From a virus, in the IMG/VR virus record IMGVR_UViG_3300028862_000012, positions 1-64,000 of that record: 64,000 bases of DNA; one strand, 5' to 3'. A model generated the notes under the pieces. It saw nothing but the letters and a program-made list of their open reading frames with translations, had not been told where the DNA came from and searched no databases. Shown here one piece after another: positions 56,578 through 64,000 of the stretch. Position numbers and translations under genes: made by a program. Every line of letters begins with the position of its first letter. The stretch's first letter is position 1.

Positions 56578-57618
56578 ATGAGTGATATAAATGAAGATAC
56601 ATTAGATCAAGAGAAATTATTTGGTAAAAAAATTATTGAAACTCCTGTTATAGAAGAATTTATAGATAAGGTAGAGACTTCTACTAAAAAAGTTAAAGAA
56701 TTAAGTTATAAAGATATTCCTTATGGTTATATCTCTGTTAATTTAGACAGTATGGAAAAATTAAATGCACCAATGACTTTGCATTTTAGAGATTTTAGTC
56801 TAGAAGAACTTAATCATATTTCATTATCTAAAAACGAACGAGATAATATCAAGCGTATTACTAAATGTTTAAATGATATGGTACTAGAAAACTTTGATTG
56901 CACTTACTTTCACTTAAATGAATTACTACAAATTACTTTTACACTGTTTGGTTCATTTGTTAGTAAAACAATAGAAAAAAAATATTATATAAACCCTGAT
57001 TTACCTGAAGGAAAAGAAGAAGGTCAATTAGATAATCCTAAAAATATAGCCATAGCAACTATACCTATTGGTAATATAAAAACATGTCAATTAAAAGATA
57101 GCTTTTCAGAACCATTGGATTTGAGTATGGAAATAAATGGAAAGACTATGACTACACTTATGCGCATGATACGAGTAAAAGATTTGCTTGAAGCAGAAGA
57201 GTATGTTAATAAACATTTTGAAAAAGATATAAGACAATTATCTAATATTGAAATAGAAATAGAGCGCATAAAGAAAATAGAAAATGAACAATTAATGTAT
57301 GCAGAATATGAAAAAATTCCTGAATCTGATAGACAGATGTATGAAAAGTTTACAGAGGAGTATACTAATCTTTATATTTCTGTATTAACAAGCCTGTCCG
57401 TTATTCAAGCAGGAAGTAATAAGCCTAAAACAATAAGTGAGCATATTAAGTGTGCTAAGTTTATTAATAGAGGTCAATGGAAAAAGTTTGATGTATGGAA
57501 TTCAGAAAATGAATTTGGGCTTTTACCTGATGTAACTTTTTATAGTCCAGAGCTACAGAAAGAAGTTACTCGGAGGTTTCTTTTTCAACCCAACGATTTC
57601 ATTGATACAGAATCATAA
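56578..57618 (+). CDS. Probable virion-assembly protein (tail chaperone-like)
   Basis: 346 residues. The region KDIPYGYISVNLDSMEKLNA ... LHFRDFSLEELNHISLSKNE and later NFDCTYFHLNELLQITFTLF recall large-phage proteins I associate with baseplate or tail assembly, but I cannot name the family. Acidic, no membrane segment. It overlaps the next ORF by 17 nt in the +1 frame, which remains open upstream, so frameshifting may join them. Confidence 0.45.
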   Translation: MSDINEDTLDQEKLFGKKIIETPVIEEFIDKVETSTKKVKELSYKDIPYGYISVNLDSMEKLNAPMTLHFRDFSLEELNHISLSKNERDNIKRITKCLNDMVLENFDCTYFHLNELLQITFTLFGSFVSKTIEKKYYINPDLPEGKEEGQLDNPKNIAIATIPIGNIKTCQLKDSFSEPLDLSMEINGKTMTTLMRMIRVKDLLEAEEYVNKHFEKDIRQLSNIEIEIERIKKIENEQLMYAEYEKIPESDRQMYEKFTEEYTNLYISVLTSLSVIQAGSNKPKTISEHIKCAKFINRGQWKKFDVWNSENEFGLLPDVTFYSPELQKEVTRRFLFQPNDFIDTES

Positions 57619-57868
57619 TAATAATTATTTTAACTTAAACTCATGGGCTATGTTTGTACCTTTATCTCAAAAGAAAATAGCACAAATGCTATTTGACTTA
57701 CAATACTATGGCTATCCTGTACCTGAGCCAATGCTTATGAAGATGAGTGCAGGAACTATAATACTACGCTATAATCAATTAATGAAAAAAGTTAAAGAAG
57801 AAAAGGAAAGCTCTAATAAAGTAGTAGAAGCAATACTAAAAAGAAGTTGTCCTTTTATGTTTAAGTAA
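57602..57868 (+). CDS. Small protein, possibly the second part of a frameshifted tail-assembly pair
   Basis: Up to 88 residues from a TTG at 57602; an ATG at 57650 (MFVPLSQKKI) is the first ATG but has no ribosome binding site. The sequence KIAQMLFDLQYYGYPVPEPM ... SAGTIILRYNQLMKK is helical. Because the frame is open across the end of the previous gene and there is no good start, production by +1 (or -2) frameshift is possible, as in tail chaperone pairs of other phages. Confidence 0.45.
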   Translation: MIQNHNNNYFNLNSWAMFVPLSQKKIAQMLFDLQYYGYPVPEPMLMKMSAGTIILRYNQLMKKVKEEKESSNKVVEAILKRSCPFMFK

Positions 57869-57892
57869 GTCCGTAAAGTATCTAATGGTAAT

Positions 57893-58222
57893 ATGGCTGA
57901 AACTCGTAATGATTTTATTACAGCAACAAGTGGAGAAAGAATTCATAAAAAGATTATAAGAGGAACGACACCTGCTATAAACGCTGGCGTCAGTTATGCT
58001 CATGGTTTGGATGCGACTAAAATAATATCGGTTAATGGGCTTATTACAATAGGAGATGGAGTTACAAAAATGCCATTTGGTTTTAGACAATCGACTGGAG
58101 GAACACAATTGCAAGTAACTATGCAGACTGGCGCATTAAATATTTATCTGGAAGCATCTCAGGATGCAACAGGAAACGCAACAAATAGGCCATTTGTAGC
58201 AGTTATTGAATACTACGAATGA
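57893..58222 (+). CDS. Small virion-like beta protein
   Basis: 109 residues. ETRNDFITATSGERIHKKII, then SYAHGLDATKIISVNGLITI and a beta-rich end (LQVTMQTGALNIYLEASQDA). Composition and the HGLDATKI phrase are like tail-fibre or head-decoration domains. Last gene of the plus-strand run; the fibre genes converge on it. 58223-58315 has an AT-rich stretch with a weak ACTAAC / GTTAGT repeat, perhaps a bidirectional stop. Confidence 0.55.
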   Translation: MAETRNDFITATSGERIHKKIIRGTTPAINAGVSYAHGLDATKIISVNGLITIGDGVTKMPFGFRQSTGGTQLQVTMQTGALNIYLEASQDATGNATNRPFVAVIEYYE

Positions 58223-58315
58223 AGGATAAGTCATAATTAGACTAACTACTTATAAATATTAAATTATTTTAAGCGGTTAGTATAAGAAATAAGTTAATAA
58301 AAATTATTTATTTAC

Positions 58316-61057
58316 TTATTTTCCTAACCAAGTAAATGCAATAAACATTAATGAATCAGCCACAGTGGATTGACTAGCAGTTTTTATACCAATGGTATCT
58401 CCTTGTATTAATCTTATAGTAGTAGAATATAAGGATCGTGCTGATGCAGTGGTAAGATATCTATAAAGTATCCCATTTCTATAGATATCTACCTCAGTAG
58501 TAGCTACTACTGATAGACATCCAGATAGCTCATAGATACCAGATATAGGTATAGTAAATAATCCAGTAGTGCTATTATAAGCACCATGAGTATCTTCTAC
58601 TTTTAAGCTATAGACTTCATAAGCTCCGGATGCTACAGCAGTAGCAGAACTATACTCTGCTCTTACCACACTTGGTATTTCAGCCATATTACCATTAGAT
58701 ACTTTACGGACTCGCCATCTGTCGTATGTAGGAATAACAGCAGACCAAAATATTACTCCTGTTCCCGCTGTAGAAAAAGGGCCCCATTGACCTTGAATAA
58801 CCCTTACAATTTTTTTACTTGCTAAAGGGAATGAAAGTCCAAAACCAAGATTATATACTGAGTCTTGGTAGGCCGTGAGACCCAAAGAACCTAACCATCC
58901 ACCGCAAGCCTGTTCAACAGGCACCCATGCACCATTGATTACAGAGTGTACCTCTATAAATACGTGGTCTGTTGCTTGAATTTCTTTAGCAAACTGTGCG
59001 TCGTAAGTTGTCTGAACTGTGTTTGCTAGTATTGCTGCTCCCCCCGGTCCAATACCGAAACTACTGGTGTCGCTGGTATTTATGACACTCTGCGAGTTAA
59101 AAGCGAACTCTGAAAAATCTGATGCTAAGTTTACATTAGAAGTCCACTGTGAAATTGGAACTCGTATTTCTAAGTTTATTGTATGACCAGAAGCCCAAGC
59201 TCCCGGTACAGAGGCATTCCAGTTACCAGCAGAAGAATAAATATTAATAACACCTGAAGAAGTTATAACTAAAACTCCCTGAGCTATTCCTGCTACCGTA
59301 CTTAAATTTCCAATAGCTCTTGAAATAAGTTGAACTTGATCAGAGCTTATAGTTAAACCTGCGGGTAAGACATTAAAACCAATTATTCCTGTTGGAGCAG
59401 AGCTTAAAGTAAAAGCTATTTTTATTAAACAATCACTTCCTTCTCTTTTCCAAAAAGCTTGAGAAAAACTTCCTGATACATTAATAGCAGTAGGTAAATA
59501 ACTTATCCAAGTACTAATAGCCGCTCCTGCTGCTACACCTTTTGCTCCTACCTGTACATTATCAATATTAAATAACCATTTAGTAGTAGTACTTGTTTGT
59601 ACATGTAAAATAATTCGATAACTTGTAGAAGTTGACGGAATAAACAATGTCTGGAAGTAACCAACGGCCCCATAAGTAGCAGGAATGTTAGTAATATTAC
59701 AATTTATAATAGTATTGTTTGTTTTATCATAAAGATATATACCTACATAGTCATCAGAGTAATAACCATCAGTACTATTATTAGACGTTTTATAGTTAAA
59801 GCTTATTTGAACAGGAACACTTAAACTACCACGATCAATAGTAAAATCATAAGCTACACCTTCACCTATACCTGATATTCCTACTTTAGTAAGTAATCCA
59901 TCATAACTTCCATTTAAAGCATTGCTACTATTACGAGTAAAAGCTACTGCACTTACTGTTCCACCTGTTCCTGTATCAGGTACACTTGCAGAAGGATTTA
60001 CAGTGTTTTTATAAGTTATCCAGTCAGCAGCAGTTGTTTCAAACTGACCATTAGTAAAATTATATCCTACATTATAACTACCCGAACTTGTACCCCCACC
60101 TGTTACTACTGCTTCCCACCATGTAGTATTAGTAGGAACATGATTAGTATTAGTCCCTGTCCCAGCAGTAAGCGATTTATAAGGTAGTCCTAAGTACCAG
60201 CAAACTTCATTAAAGCTATAAGCATAGGTAGAACTCCAAGCTTTCATTGCTTCAAGTGGAGTAATTCTATCTGCACTTATTAAATTAGCATTTACATCAG
60301 GAGAAAAATAAAGTTCAGTATTTGATAAAGCAACACCAATTTGACGACTCACTGATCCTATAGCTGTAGGTGCAGTTAAAGTCATGGCTCCGGCTAGTCC
60401 TAAGTAATAAATGCTTCCATCATCAATAGCACTACTTGGAACCCATCCACGAATCATAAACAGTCCACGAGAATTCATTGCTATATCATATTTTGAATAA
60501 AAAAGCAATCCTGTACTGGTAGAAGCACTTTCATTACTGGCAATGTAAACTTTTCCATCTGAATTTAAATAACAAATTTTTCCAGCAGTTAAATTTTCTC
60601 CTGCAACCAGCGTAGCAGTACTATCAGCGCGCAAAAAAGAAGGAATTGTACGTTCACTACTATCTATTGAAGTTAGATTATTATCTACATATACTCCTTT
60701 TCCTAAAACAATATCTGAACCGGTAAGTATAGATGATTTAGCTAGTGCAAGGAAATCTACATAATTATTTTCTGTATTCTGCCAACTTAGCCGCAATACT
60801 GCATAAGGAGTATCAGTAGTTATAGGAATAGGATAACTATTTACAGTACTGCAACGTACTGCCAAATCTGAATTTGGATCGCTTATAAAAACAGTTAACG
60901 GAGCTACATTTAAAGAAGTTCCTGAAATAGTTAAAATACCTCCTTCATAAATTCCTACAGGTAATATATTATATAATAACTGATTAAAACTTTCAGAAGT
61001 TGATGGATTTTTATATTTCCAAGTAATTGTTTGTGAACCGTAATTTGTACTTCCCAT
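58316..61057 (-). CDS. Tail fibre/receptor-binding protein with C1q-like tip
   Basis: 913 residues. The first 150 (MGSTNYGSQTITWKYKNPST ... VLGKGVYV) match the N-terminus of the gene at 62473, so this is the shared virion-attachment module. Then come a Gly/Ser/Thr-rich shaft, a carbohydrate-binding-like jelly roll (NLGYNFTNGQFETTAAD region, about 330-520), more beta repeats and a C-terminal 110-residue domain (GAYNSTTGLFTIPISGIYEL ... FIAFTWLGK) with the C1q/TNF pattern, which often binds surface glycans or proteins. TAACTATTA precedes it. Confidence 0.75.
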   Translation of the reverse strand: MGSTNYGSQTITWKYKNPSTSESFNQLLYNILPVGIYEGGILTISGTSLNVAPLTVFISDPNSDLAVRCSTVNSYPIPITTDTPYAVLRLSWQNTENNYVDFLALAKSSILTGSDIVLGKGVYVDNNLTSIDSSERTIPSFLRADSTATLVAGENLTAGKICYLNSDGKVYIASNESASTSTGLLFYSKYDIAMNSRGLFMIRGWVPSSAIDDGSIYYLGLAGAMTLTAPTAIGSVSRQIGVALSNTELYFSPDVNANLISADRITPLEAMKAWSSTYAYSFNEVCWYLGLPYKSLTAGTGTNTNHVPTNTTWWEAVVTGGGTSSGSYNVGYNFTNGQFETTAADWITYKNTVNPSASVPDTGTGGTVSAVAFTRNSSNALNGSYDGLLTKVGISGIGEGVAYDFTIDRGSLSVPVQISFNYKTSNNSTDGYYSDDYVGIYLYDKTNNTIINCNITNIPATYGAVGYFQTLFIPSTSTSYRIILHVQTSTTTKWLFNIDNVQVGAKGVAAGAAISTWISYLPTAINVSGSFSQAFWKREGSDCLIKIAFTLSSAPTGIIGFNVLPAGLTISSDQVQLISRAIGNLSTVAGIAQGVLVITSSGVINIYSSAGNWNASVPGAWASGHTINLEIRVPISQWTSNVNLASDFSEFAFNSQSVINTSDTSSFGIGPGGAAILANTVQTTYDAQFAKEIQATDHVFIEVHSVINGAWVPVEQACGGWLGSLGLTAYQDSVYNLGFGLSFPLASKKIVRVIQGQWGPFSTAGTGVIFWSAVIPTYDRWRVRKVSNGNMAEIPSVVRAEYSSATAVASGAYEVYSLKVEDTHGAYNSTTGLFTIPISGIYELSGCLSVVATTEVDIYRNGILYRYLTTASARSLYSTTIRLIQGDTIGIKTASQSTVADSLMFIAFTWLGK

Positions 61058-61094
61058 GCTAATATCCTTTATGTTCTATATAAATATCTTTATA

Positions 61095-61103
61095 TAATAG
61101 TTA
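61095..61103 (-). promoter_or_regulatory. TAACTATTA element of the fibre gene
   Basis: Exact copy 38 nt before the 61057 start, followed by TATAAAG. Confidence 0.6.
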
Positions 61104-61110
61104 CAAATTT

Positions 61111-62451
61111 TTAAACCCATTCTGTAGGTATATCTGCATAGTTACTTAAACTAGTTACACTATTTCCAGCACCAGCAAAACAGTCGGTTTTTGTAGCTGT
61201 TCCTGTTCCAAAGTCACATAACCATAGTTCAGGAGCTATGCCTTGAACTCCTGTAAAGGAAGTTCTATAAAAACAGTTTGTAAAATTAACAGTTTTATTT
61301 AAAAATTTAGTTGATTCTTCTCCAGAGGAATAAAAAATATATTTATTTAAAGTAAGCTTTGGACAATCTCTAAAGCATTCATAAAATAATTGAACTTTAG
61401 TATTATTTTTAAATAATTCTTCTGGAATAGATGTTAAATGGCTACAATTATAAAAAGTATTATCAAAACGAACAACTTCAGTATTAGTATAAAAAAGACC
61501 AGAAGGAATAATTGTCAGACCAATACAAGATTGAAAACTTTGCTTAAAACTTTGAATTGCAGTATTATATTTAAATAAATTTTCTGGAATTGAAGTAAGT
61601 GAAGTACAGTTTCCAAAACATGTATCCATATTAATTGCTTTAGTATTATATTTAAATAAATTTTCTGGAATTGAAGTAAGTGAAGTACAGCCTGCAAAAT
61701 TCCAGTAAAAATTTATAACCGCAGTATTATATTTAAATAAATTTTCTGGAATAGATGTTAAGCCTTGACAAAAACTAAAATTATTATTAAATACAGTTAT
61801 AAGAGTATTATACTTAAATAAATCTTCTGGAATTTCTGATATTCCTGATGCTTGAAATAAATATGAAATACTTGATATACTAATTAATTTTTTAAATATT
61901 TCATGATATACTTTCTTTAAATTTATACATCCATAAAATAAATAATCAATAATTATAGTTTCTCCATATTCTTTTATAGAAGAAGATCCTACGTCTACTA
62001 AATTAGTACAATTCCTAAATGCATAATATAAGTAGTTAAATCCATCAAAGTTTTTTCCACCACCAAAATTAATTATTTTAGTAACAAGTAACCTATTTGA
62101 ATCAACATCTGAAAAACTCCATCCAGTACAAGTTCCTGTAATACTTATATTATATGTACCTGCATTAGTATAAGTATGAACCCTATTAGCATCATTATAA
62201 GCCGTAATAGAAGAGATACTATTATCACCCCAATCTACTGTGCAACTATAAACACATATCGGATTTTCTGATAACGGCAAAGTTACACTATCACCTGCAC
62301 TAACTACCCATTGAGTTATAAAAGGACTGTTTTCATTTGCTTCATCTAAAGGAGATTCATTGTTATCTAAATAACTTATATTATCAACTTCAAAAAATCT
62401 TGTATAGCCTTTTAATAAAAGTAGTCTTTTCTTAAAAAAGAAATTATTCAT
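61111..62451 (-). CDS. Fibre-associated protein with PKD-like domain and BspA-type leucine-rich repeats
   Basis: 446 residues. A short N-terminal region, then a PKD-like domain (CTVDWGDNSISSI ... HTYTNAGTYNISITG, about 62-115), followed by about nine BspA-like repeats of 27 residues (LTSIPENLFKYNT-x(14)) from 130 to 390. The end is a capping region. BspA-type repeats occur in surface proteins of spirochaetes and other anaerobes and often mediate adhesion. DNA of three repeats (81-bp period) is nearly identical, so copy number may vary. Lies between two fibre genes that share a module. Confidence 0.8.
   Translation of the reverse strand: MNNFFFKKRLLLLKGYTRFFEVDNISYLDNNESPLDEANENSPFITQWVVSAGDSVTLPLSENPICVYSCTVDWGDNSISSITAYNDANRVHTYTNAGTYNISITGTCTGWSFSDVDSNRLLVTKIINFGGGKNFDGFNYLYYAFRNCTNLVDVGSSSIKEYGETIIIDYLFYGCINLKKVYHEIFKKLISISSISYLFQASGISEIPEDLFKYNTLITVFNNNFSFCQGLTSIPENLFKYNTAVINFYWNFAGCTSLTSIPENLFKYNTKAINMDTCFGNCTSLTSIPENLFKYNTAIQSFKQSFQSCIGLTIIPSGLFYTNTEVVRFDNTFYNCSHLTSIPEELFKNNTKVQLFYECFRDCPKLTLNKYIFYSSGEESTKFLNKTVNFTNCFYRTSFTGVQGIAPELWLCDFGTGTATKTDCFAGAGNSVTSLSNYADIPTEWV
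61561..61770 (-). repeat. 81-bp tandem repeats inside the BspA-like gene
   Basis: Starts at about 61561, 61642 and 61723 with the same 45-bp core. Spacing of exactly 81 bp keeps the reading frame (27 residues). Confidence 0.85.
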
Positions 62452-62472
62452 ACTTTATGTTCCTAATATTAT

Positions 62473-63471
62473 TTATGTTCCTAACACTGTGTAACCAACA
62501 TTCCAATTTATTCCATCAGAACACCATCCTATCAAATTAAAACGTAAAGTACCTATAGGAGAACTTACGTTATTTATCCATTTCCAAGTACTCGGAAAAT
62601 AAACTAATTTATTAAGATCATTGTAAATTGTTATATCAAACCAATTTTCTTTATTTACTCTAAAATTAATAGTAGCTAAAGTAAATGTAGTAGTTGCGGT
62701 TAAAGTAACTGACTCTTTCACATTAAGCTTTATTTCATAATCAGCAGAGACATTTCCTATAGTAGTAAATGGAACACAAACATCATGTACATGATTTTCT
62801 CGTGCAACTAAATTAGAGCTTCCCGCATTTGATAATCCTAGATCAGAAGCGTTTTGTGCAAAAGCTATAAAAGAAACAGGTAAAAATCCTAAATCTGAAG
62901 TAAGTATTCCTTTATTTCCATAAGTACCTGAACCACCTACTTGTGTCATACTTGATGAAGGATATTTTGAGTTAATAGAGTTATTTAAATTTATAATAGC
63001 TGTATTTAATGCATCTGTATTGTCTGCTATAGCATTAGTCAATGTATCAAATATATTTAATGTTTTAACAGAATAATCAAAACTAACTAATACCCCACTT
63101 GAGTAAACCCCCCGTGCAAGTACTATATCCTTAGCTAGCAAGTAAGATTCAGAAACAGGAATTATATCTACATAATTATTTACTTGATTAAGCCAAGTTA
63201 ATCTCATAATTATATAATTACTTTCTTCACTTATAGCTAATGTAGCATTAGTGGTCGTTTGACAACGAATAGTTACATTTTCAGCCGGATCTGAAATAAC
63301 TACAACAGTAGGTGCTAATGAACACAAAACATCACTTATTCGAGTTAGTATCCCACCTTTATAGATTCCTTCAGAAATTAAATTATGTAATATAGTATTG
63401 AAACTTGCGCTACTTGCCGCATTTTCATAACAAAATGTATTTATCTGTGTTCCTGTATTTACTGATCCCAT
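62473..63471 (-). CDS. Tail fibre protein sharing an N-terminal module with the 61057 gene
   Basis: 332 residues. Residues 1-150 (MGSVNTGTQINTFCYENAAS ... VLARGVYSS) are colinear with the start of the 913-residue fibre. Residues 150-190 are a helical Asn/Leu-rich shaft (TLTNAIADNTDALNTAIINL), and the C-terminus is beta-rich with VARENHVHDVCVPF. Probably a short fibre or adaptor. TAACTATTA at 63499-63507 precedes it. Confidence 0.7.
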   Translation of the reverse strand: MGSVNTGTQINTFCYENAASSASFNTILHNLISEGIYKGGILTRISDVLCSLAPTVVVISDPAENVTIRCQTTTNATLAISEESNYIIMRLTWLNQVNNYVDIIPVSESYLLAKDIVLARGVYSSGVLVSFDYSVKTLNIFDTLTNAIADNTDALNTAIINLNNSINSKYPSSSMTQVGGSGTYGNKGILTSDLGFLPVSFIAFAQNASDLGLSNAGSSNLVARENHVHDVCVPFTTIGNVSADYEIKLNVKESVTLTATTTFTLATINFRVNKENWFDITIYNDLNKLVYFPSTWKWINNVSSPIGTLRFNLIGWCSDGINWNVGYTVLGT

Positions 63472-63498
63472 ACAAAAGTTCCTTTTATAATTACATTA

Positions 63499-63507
63499 TA
63501 ATAGTTA
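63499..63507 (-). promoter_or_regulatory. TAACTATTA element
   Basis: Exact copy overlapping the stop of the upstream gene, 28 nt before the 63471 start; AAAGGA follows. Confidence 0.6.
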
Positions 63508-64000
63508 GTTAAATCGTCTACTTCTATCAACACGTAAGAAAGGAGTATTATCAAAACGCTTTCCAATATCCAGACTATCTAAGTTAATTCCCGGTGCGCG
63601 AATTAAAAATTGTAATGAAACATGCTGGTCTAAATCCTGCATTTCTATATAAGGAAAAGTAGCATTTAATAAAAGTTTATTAGTGGCATAAACATCTGTA
63701 TAAATATTTACTTCTTTTAATTTAACATTATCATCTATTTGATAGTCTATCCAAATATGTGTAGGAGTTGAAGAATATATATAGTCATTACGAGAGCTAA
63801 AAGAAGAGTTACAATTAGTTATAGTATAAATCGTTTCAAAATATAAAACTCCTGTACTATAGACTATAGTACTATTTGTTAAATAAGGAGATATAATATG
63901 TCCATTACTATCATCCGATGCAGTATAGGTAGTTCCATCTATATCAAAACTTAATTTTAACGTTCCTTCTTTAATAACAGTATAACCTGTTTCATAGGTT
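63505..64000 (-). CDS. Virion protein, C-terminal part (cut by window edge)
   Basis: I translated 164 residues in the frame ending RSRRFN. The start is beyond the window. Beta-rich (GTLKLSFDIDGTTYTASD, HIWIDYQIDDNVKLKEVNIY), with SLQFLIRAPGINLDSLDIGK near the end. Placement before the fibre genes and composition suggest a baseplate or fibre-associated structural protein. Confidence 0.6.
   Translation of the reverse strand, partial: TYETGYTVIKEGTLKLSFDIDGTTYTASDDSNGHIISPYLTNSTIVYSTGVLYFETIYTITNCNSSFSSRNDYIYSSTPTHIWIDYQIDDNVKLKEVNIYTDVYATNKLLLNATFPYIEMQDLDQHVSLQFLIRAPGINLDSLDIGKRFDNTPFLRVDRSRRFN

Noticed and set aside
61561-61770. Regular 81-bp repeats as a CRISPR-like array
   Set aside because: They are in frame and encode leucine-rich repeats; unit length and absence of variable spacers exclude CRISPR.
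1-64000. Alternative genetic code with a reassigned stop codon
   Set aside because: TAA and TGA both end well-formed genes (for example TGA for the polymerase and TAA for many others); single internal stops are better explained as broken genes.

Overview
This window reads as part of a large, AT-rich, tailed-phage genome. It is packed with short genes of unknown function, mostly on the minus strand with overlapping start/stop codons. It also carries a family A DNA polymerase, primase, helicases, a lysis pair, tail-fibre genes, an array of about a dozen tRNA genes and many selfish elements. TAA and TGA both act as stops, so the code looks standard, and most genes have AAGGA-type ribosome binding sites. 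The host is not named by the sequence. Lipoproteins with FTSC lipoboxes, a FecR-like periplasmic protein, a secreted DNase I-fold protein and BspA-type leucine-rich repeats in a fibre would fit a spirochaete such as Treponema, but this is only an inference.

Layout. 1-2.7 kb: a truncated methyltransferase and two plus-strand genes (zinc-motif protein, J-domain protein) that share a palindromic operator over the -10 box. 2.6-16 kb (minus): nucleotidyltransferase, PD-(D/E)XK nuclease, many small proteins, a homing-type nuclease just downstream of the DNA polymerase, a calcineurin-like phosphoesterase, and one frameshifted gene with a G8 tract. 16-23.7 kb (minus): a GIY-YIG homing endonuclease, a NADAR protein and a run of small unknown genes, two of them broken. 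23.7-28.8 kb (minus): a tRNA gene whose halves are in reversed (permuted) order, a conserved unknown protein, a PurA-family enzyme interrupted by a complete intein at its catalytic histidine, and a vWA protein. 28.7-34.9 kb (minus): tRNA array (Gln, Ser, Ser, Arg, Gly, Ile2, Tyr, Cys-like, Asn, Glu-like, Leu, Leu with a group I intron), interleaved with long-stem hairpins and small genes. 35-49 kb (minus): second J-domain protein, phosphoesterases, a three-domain nucleotide-metabolism fusion, primase, a membrane protein with an AT-hook, a repeat-rich homing nuclease, endolysin and holin-like genes. 49-58 kb (plus): UvrD-like helicase, RecU-like resolvase, a tnpB element with inverted ends, small genes, a Dda/Pif1-like helicase and probable tail-assembly genes. 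58-64 kb (minus): tail fibre genes.

Two promoter classes are visible. One is a sigma70-type TTGACA/TATAAT promoter, often with a palindrome over the -10 (for example before 899, 1883, 24791, the tRNA array and 49217). The other is a 9-bp element, TAACTATTA, found 5-60 nt upstream of at least 16 genes or transcripts, including lysis and fibre genes, and probably marks a phage-specific (late) promoter. The most striking single item is the permuted tRNA gene near 23.8 kb, followed by the PurA intein, the promoter element and the hairpin family in the tRNA array.
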